Of a stretch of 64,000 bases of DNA, positions 58,934 to 64,000 are shown in pieces. The stretch is from Selaginella moellendorffii. Its lineage: Eukaryota; Streptophyta; Lycopodiopsida; Selaginellales; Selaginellaceae. The DNA is taken from positions 665,333 through 729,332 of the forward strand of contig NW_003314338.1 of NCBI RefSeq assembly GCF_000143415.4, read 5' to 3'. Every line of letters begins with the position of its first letter. Within the stretch, counting starts at the first letter, position 1. Under the pieces are notes generated by a model that was given only the letters and a program-made list of their open reading frames with translations, did no database searches and was not told where the DNA came from. The translations under genes were made by a program, and so were the position numbers.

Positions 58934-60042
58934 ATGGCGTCGTGCACACACCACCACGACTGCGCCGACCACTCCTGCGCCGCCGAGTGGTCGCTCCACG
59001 CCCACATTGACACCGCCAAGGTAAATGCGCAGCTCCGCGCCATCGATCGGGGCGCGACATTCGAACGTCGCGTCTCGGGGTCGAGATTTTGGGCTCTGAT
59101 GCGTGTGCCTGTAGGTCTGGGCGCTGAACGAGGCCTCTCCAGGCAGCTCCAAATCGGTCTTCAAGAGCTGGGATCAGCGACTGGATCTCTCGGTAAGTGC
59201 TGCCAAAAGAGCGTTCTTTTTACATTTTTTTGGCCGTGTAGGGATCGCTGGAGAGCAATGAGGACGATCCCGAGCTCATTCTTTTCATCCCGTGAGTTTC
59301 TCTTTGTTCTTCTTTGTGAAGTGTTGTTCTTTCTTTCTTTCTTTCTAAAACAAAGAAAACTACTCCAGCTTCACCACTGACGTGAAGATCAAGAGCATTT
59401 GCGTCGTCGGAGGCACTGATGGCAGCAGCCCATCCAAAATGAGAGCGTAAGTGTTTCGTTTTCTTTTTTTTTTCCCTTTCTCTGCCGGGTTTTGCTTAGC
59501 GCTGGCTTTGCAGGTTCATAAACCGCGAGGACATCGACTTCTCGGATGCGAGGGAGCTCCTTCCCGTGCAGGTGTGCTCCGAGAAGTGTTACGCTTGTCT
59601 AGAATCTAAGCTCATCCTTTTTCTTTGCAGGAGTGGGATTTGGCTGAGAATCTCCACGGAGAGCTGGAGTACCCAACGAGGTAACTTCAACTCTTTTGGA
59701 TTGGTGCCTTTAAAACTCTTCCTCTCAGGTATCCCAAGTTCCAAGGCGTCGCCAATCTGACCCTGCATTTCCCGACCAACTTTGGCGGCACGAGCACGCG
59801 CATCCACTACGTTGGACTGAAAGGAGAATCTACCAAGGTTGAGTCGTGCTCCTTGTGGTATACTTACCTGATTTATGAGCTTGTACAGGTGAATCGGGAT
59901 GCTGTGACTAATGCAGTCTACGAGGCATATCCAAATCTGTCAGAGCACCAGTAAGTCGGGGTTTTCACGCAAGGAATGCCGGTGACGATTTGTTTTGTCT
60001 TGCAGGATCCCAGGTGGTACTGGAGCACCCGAAGTTTCGTAG
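58934..60042 (+). CDS. PITH domain protein, PITHD1-like
   Basis: 202 aa from nine short exons (58934-59020, 59115-59192, 59242-59291, 59369-59446, 59514-59571, 59631-59680, 59729-59837, 59889-59950, 60006-60042), summing in frame. PITH (proteasome-interacting thioredoxin) beta-sandwich proteins associate with the 26S proteasome; PITHD1 is the thioredoxin-free form. Visible: a His/Cys-rich N-terminus (CTHHHDCADHSC), WALNEASPGSSKSVFKSWDQ, LILFIPFTTDVKIKSICVVG, LHGELEYPTRYPKFQGVANL, LHFPTNFGG and VGLKGE. The end, GGTGAPEVS, replaces a longer tail. This is the intact parent of the PITH fragments upstream. Confidence 0.9.
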
Positions 60043-62047
60043 CTTTTCGGAGGCGCTCTACTCCCCCCGAGTGATTTACTCGTTACGTTTCGCTCTATAA
60101 GGTGTTGCTAGCGCTAGAGCTGTACAGGGAAGCTTGGTTTTGGACGCCTTTTGAGACCGGAAATGATACCAAAGCCAGGAAAGTTTTTTGGTACTTGAGT
60201 CTACTTTTTTTTTTTTTTTCCCTTTTGTCAACCCTTTCACAGGTACTGTCTTCTCTGTAAGCACAGGACCAGGACATCGTCTATCGTACGCTTCTTTTTT
60301 AATCTCTTGACATGGTTATGACAACCCATGTTCGATCTCTGTTTAAAGTGGGTCTACAAACACGCCAACTTTGCTGGGTGTAGAACAGGTAAGCTACACC
60401 TGGGATGTCCTTACTGCTCTATCGGGCAAGGTGATCGAAACATTTGGTAAATCCTGGACAGATGGCTTGGCTCGACAATTTCACTTTAGATCTTTGGTTT
60501 TCTAGCTAGCTGACAGGGTACTAGATGCGCAATGCCTCCTCGATTGAATGCTTGGCGCTATGAAACTAGACCGAGAACGGGAAACCCTGGGTATTGGCTT
60601 GAAGCTTACAAGAGAAGCTAGTCCAGGCCGATGGCCCCAGATGGATATCTAGATCCAAAGAAGATAAATTAATATAAATATACAATATTTATATGACACT
60701 AGAAAGCTATGAATTGAAAGTAATAAAATCATAACATGATAAATCAAAACAGTAAACAGAGAAATTATTACAGTAGCTGTTAAAATACAGTTTTAGAAAT
60801 GATAGATAAACAGTATTATTTTAGAGCGTAAAAAGTAGCAACTATTTCAATAATATTAATCTTATAAAATATAATTAGACCTAAATTTATTAACAATATT
60901 AGTAATAAGTCCTTTTCTAATCTTCTTTTTCATTTAAATGTATAATTAAATATTCTAGAATATCCTATTTGAAATGAGTTTATCCTGTCTAAAACTAGAT
61001 AAATAAATAAACTAATGGAAAACATAACTTTATTATTTCTAAATAAGAACAAAGCCTCTGAAATTCAATTTTTTTTCAAGTCTGCAACATCTATATAATT
61101 AAATGTTTCACATCACCCTACAAGAAAATAAAGTACAAAAGAGTAGTATCAATTGAAGAACCCATGATGAATACATGATAGGAAAAACAATTGAGGGTGA
61201 TAGTTTGTATGTATAAAGGGCACATTTAACTTCCAAAAGAAAGGAGAGACCCCACAACCCACCCAGGGCAGAGAACATTGAGTGCTGGTCTACCTAAAGT
61301 GAGGCAAAATACCCTTAGTTCAGCATGCTCAAATATTCTTTAGGTAAATTGTTTCCAAGTTTGTACCAGACTTCCAAAAAGAAGCCCCTTGTACAATTTA
61401 CATTGTACATTAGATGGAGTATTGCAAGTTGGTGCATATGCATTTAGTTTATCCTTATGTTTTGTTCTTTTTGGAAAATTACATCTGGTTTTTATTTTCC
61501 CAAGTTGTGCACTACATTTGTTTTCTGATTTTAAATTCCTTGTTTTTTTCCATTACTTTATCATTTTTGCAGGCATGTCATGTGCTCCTCTTAAAAGCTG
61601 GGCAGAATACTCTCTTTCCTGTTTTGCTTTGAAGGTCTTGGGAGTGTGATGTTGTAACCACCTTGCTTAGAGCAGGCTTGCTCTCCTTTTTGCCCCCTCC
61701 AAACATTTTTATTAGACTAGCCAACAAAGGGGTATCTGTCTTTTGGATTTCAACTTGCAAAATGCCAAGCTCCACTGATTTAGTTGGAATATGATAGCCC
61801 ACGAGGCACCATGAGGGAGTGAGGTAATTTTTAGGTCCCATGCTCCTCAATCGGGCACACGTGGATGGAAACAAGTTAGTCACCAAACAAGCTTTGTTAT
61901 GGACTATATCTCAAAGTCTCTCCTTCAAGGAGAATACTCTGTTTTGGACCAAATCTCAAGGTCTCCTTAAGGATGATAATGACATTGTTTTCATCCTAGC
62001 AGCAGCAGCTACCATGTTTGAGACTGGATCCTTTTGGAAAGATCTCA

Positions 62048-62160
62048 TTGAATTTGCTCTCTAATCACAGGTAAAGTGAATCAAATTCTACACATGGGGA
62101 CAGATCGTGTCATTGAATGTGCTCTCTAATCGCAGGTTAAGTGAATGTAATCCTACACAC
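62048..62160. repeat. Tandem-like duplicate
   Basis: CATTGAATTTGCTCTCTAAT ... CACAGGTAAAGTGAAT ... TCTACACA recurs about 65 bp later as CATTGAATGTGCTCTCTAAT ... CGCAGGTTAAGTGAAT ... CCTACACA. Confidence 0.75.
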
Positions 62161-62548
62161 GTCTCGTGAGGAAAGGTTCAGCTTTTTCTTTGCTTTTGTC
62201 GAAATGGGTGACAGATCATGTCGTTCTTTACAAGATCAATGGTTATCAAGCCGAGAAAGTTAGAAAAGATTAAATGGAAAGAGTTTTCAAATGTAGAAGT
62301 TGAGACGAATTGGAAAGCCCAGTGATTGGAACAACACACTGAAAGAGAGAAAGGAGGAATCTATCAACATCCAAGGTATATGGTCAAGGACCTCACAATG
62401 GATGTGTAATATGTGTAGTTCTAACTGTATGGTTATGGATGACATGACACCCTCCAGCAAAAAAATAATAATTTTCTAATTTTTTGGCTGACTTTTGCGA
62501 TAGTAAAGGAGAAAAACACTAGTGGTGGTGGATGACTGCGGCGTAGTG

Positions 62549-62571
62549 CGGCATGCCGCGGCATGCCGCGG
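62549..62571. repeat. GC-rich palindromic tandem (GGCATGCCGC)
   Basis: Two consecutive GGCATGCCGC units form nested perfect palindromes in an otherwise average region about 600 bp upstream of the histidine kinase start. Confidence 0.8.
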
Positions 62572-63180
62572 CGACCGCTGCGGCATAGCTCATTCCCTTA
62601 TCCACGGAGAAGAGAGAAGAATGGAGTTTTCACACTGTGGCGCAATGAAAGAAAGACCCTCGCAGCTCTTTCTTTGGCTCTTTTTCTTCTCGGCTTTTCA
62701 GGGATTAGGGAAGGCATGTTGAGAGCGCGAATGCGGCGGCGCGCGCCATCGCTGCGGTTAGAGCGCTCCAGGGCGTAGACCGGGTAGGGAAACAGGGTTT
62801 CGATGCCGGCGCCAGGCGATCTTGGCGGTGTTTGGTCGGATCTAGCGATATTTCGGGGTGGAATCGGCTTCTTGGCTCCCAGGTTCTCGGCAGTGGCCTC
62901 GCATTGCGGTCTGTGATGCTCCGGCCGGCCAGCAATCCAGATTAGGGGAAAGAGGAGAGGAAGGAATGCACGGCGATGGAAGCGCCGGGAATGCTGAGCA
63001 TTGGAAGGATCTGGAGTGACGAGGAGCGATAAGCGCAGCTCTCTTTATTCCACTGTTTGGGGAAAAGCTGTGGCATATTCGCGTAGATCTATATCGGCCG
63101 CCAGGAGCAATTTGGCCTGCGAGCTGGGGGACAAGGAGGACAATGACTCAACTCCAACGAACAGGATCGAGATAGGAACA

Positions 63181-64000
63181 ATGTGTCAAGTTCCAGCCGC
63201 GAAGGAGATTTTCAGTCGCTCTTCGATGGATAGCTGCGGCAAACGGGGTGGCAAGGAATTGCCCAATGGGACCAGCTCCGCCACCACCAGCACCAGCACC
63301 AGCACCAGCACGACCACGAACGCCGCCGCCGCCGGGGGCAATCAAGGAAGGCTGGCTGTCAAGTGGTGGGTGCCTCCAGCGAGCTCTCGCAGCTCGGGAT
63401 CCAAGAGCAAAGGGCAGAAGATCGGTGAGAAGTGGTATGGAACGCTACTACTTTTGTGGCTGCTCGGGGGGATTTGCGTCTCTATCTGGGTGTACAGGTC
63501 CATGAACGCTGGGAACATCAGGCGCCACAGGGAGCTGCTTGACAACATGTGTGACGAGCGAGCGTGGATGCTCCAGGATCAATTCACAGCGAGTATGAAC
63601 CACGTTAAGGCACTGGCTGCGCTCCTCCGGACATTTCATCTGGGAAAGCAGCCGTCGGTGCTCGACCAGGTTCGTTCTCTTTCCATTTTTTTTTTCCTCC
63701 GCACTTTTTTCTCTAGCTTACTTCTTTTTTCCCTTTCTATAGGAGACATTTGCTGTCTACACGAAGCGGACGGAATTCGAGAGGCCGTTGATGACTGGGG
63801 TGGCGTATGCCCAGCGCCTGTTTCACTCGGAGCGGGAGGCCTTTGAGAGGCGCTATGGCTGGGAGATCAAGACAATGACAACCAAAAAAGTCCAGAGTCC
63901 CCAAGCAGAGTACGCGCCAGCCGTTTTTACGCAGAACAGCTTGTCTTATCTAGAGTCCCTCGACATGCTGTCCGGGAAGGCAAGTGCTCCCTTGTTTTGT
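63181..64000 (+). CDS. CHASE-domain sensor histidine kinase (cytokinin-receptor type), 5' part
   Basis: The N-terminus of a membrane receptor kinase runs off the window. The first in-frame ATG is 63181 (MCQVPAAKEIFS); the longer open frame upstream has no ATG, and the 5' leader holds at least two short uORFs (ATGs at 62965 and 62975). After a Ser/Thr-rich repeat (STSTSTSTTT, near 63287) comes a transmembrane helix WYGTLLLLWLLGGICVSIWV (63433-63492), then the CHASE ligand-binding domain: RELLDNMCDERAWMLQDQFT, ASMNHVKALAALLRTFHLGK. Exon 2 (from about 63743) gives ETFAVYTKRTEFERPLMTGV, AYAQRLFHSEREAFERRYGW. The domain is that of plant AHK2/3/4 cytokinin receptors (family knowledge). The kinase and receiver domains lie beyond the window. 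Exon 2 probably ends at a GC donor (AAG/GCAAGT, near 63981). Confidence 0.88.

Larger units (their letters stand above)
60043..62920. other. Long intergenic region, mostly non-coding
   Basis: AT-rich from about 60650 to 61150 with no features. An open minus frame at 61886-61578 (KTDTPLLASLIKMFGGGKK) looks coding-like in composition but has no domain and no flanking exons, so I do not call it. A duplicated ~50-bp segment lies at 62048-62160. From 62530 the sequence is GC-rich and becomes the promoter of the histidine kinase gene. Confidence 0.45.

Noticed and set aside
61578-61886. 102-codon minus-strand open frame
   Set aside because: Coding-like composition but no domain, no ATG context, no flanking exons; left as unannotated.
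62549-62571. Possible CRISPR-like or origin repeat
   Set aside because: Only two palindromic units with no spacers in a plant nuclear context; simple GC repeat.

Overview
The window looks like nuclear DNA of a lycophyte, most likely Selaginella moellendorffii or a close relative. The genes are land-plant genes (BURP, remorin, PPR, GDSL lipase, CHASE histidine kinase) and the introns are uniformly tiny, mostly 45-65 bp with GT-AG ends. There is one assembly gap, 22213-22397. Species is an inference; no search was run.

Layout. 0.5-5.7 kb: an M1 zinc aminopeptidase (-) divergent from a BURP-domain protein (+). 5.7-11.5 kb: decayed sequence with an orphan terminal exon, two large hairpin-type inverted repeats, the broken C-terminal part of a dioxygenase-like gene and a PPR relic. 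11.6-17.4 kb: ABCC transporter copy 1 (-) with trailing gene fragments. 18.3-19.6 kb: the N-terminal part of a 2OG-Fe(II) dioxygenase pseudogene. 19.9-32.8 kb: an ordinary gene-dense stretch with an MFSD5-like molybdate transporter, a Cu/Zn superoxide dismutase (crossed by the gap), a PPR protein, tRNA-Asn, a remorin and a GDSL lipase-like protein. 32.8-41 kb: AT-rich repeats, a dead 5.0-kb Ty3/gypsy element with 177-bp LTRs, a PPR relic and a lone relic of ABCC exon 1. 41.1-41.8 kb: an intronless gene for a toxin-type mono-ADP-ribosyltransferase. 43.0-45.8 kb: an HLTF/RAD5-type helicase. 46.1-57.1 kb: ABCC copies 2 and 3 (+) in tandem, each followed by fragments of PITH, serine carboxypeptidase and LEA_2-like genes. 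58.9-60.0 kb: the intact PITHD1-type gene. 63.2 kb to the end: the first exons of a CHASE-domain (cytokinin-receptor type) histidine kinase.

The dominant event is a segmental duplication. A unit of [5' end of the helicase gene, antisense] + [whole ABCC gene] + [PITH/carboxypeptidase/LEA_2 fragments] occurs twice in tandem at 46-58 kb and once inverted at 11.6-17.4 kb. The inverted copy lies between two collinear, complementary halves of what may have been one dioxygenase gene. ABCC copies 1 and 2 look intact over the exons read; copy 3 has a 1-bp deletion in exon 2.

The best candidates for undescribed biology are the ADP-ribosyltransferase at 41.1-41.8 kb (R, TT and Q-Q-E active-site pattern, no signal peptide), the inverted duplication and the gene it may have split, and the two hairpin-forming inverted repeats at 6.2-6.8 and 10.2-11.0 kb.
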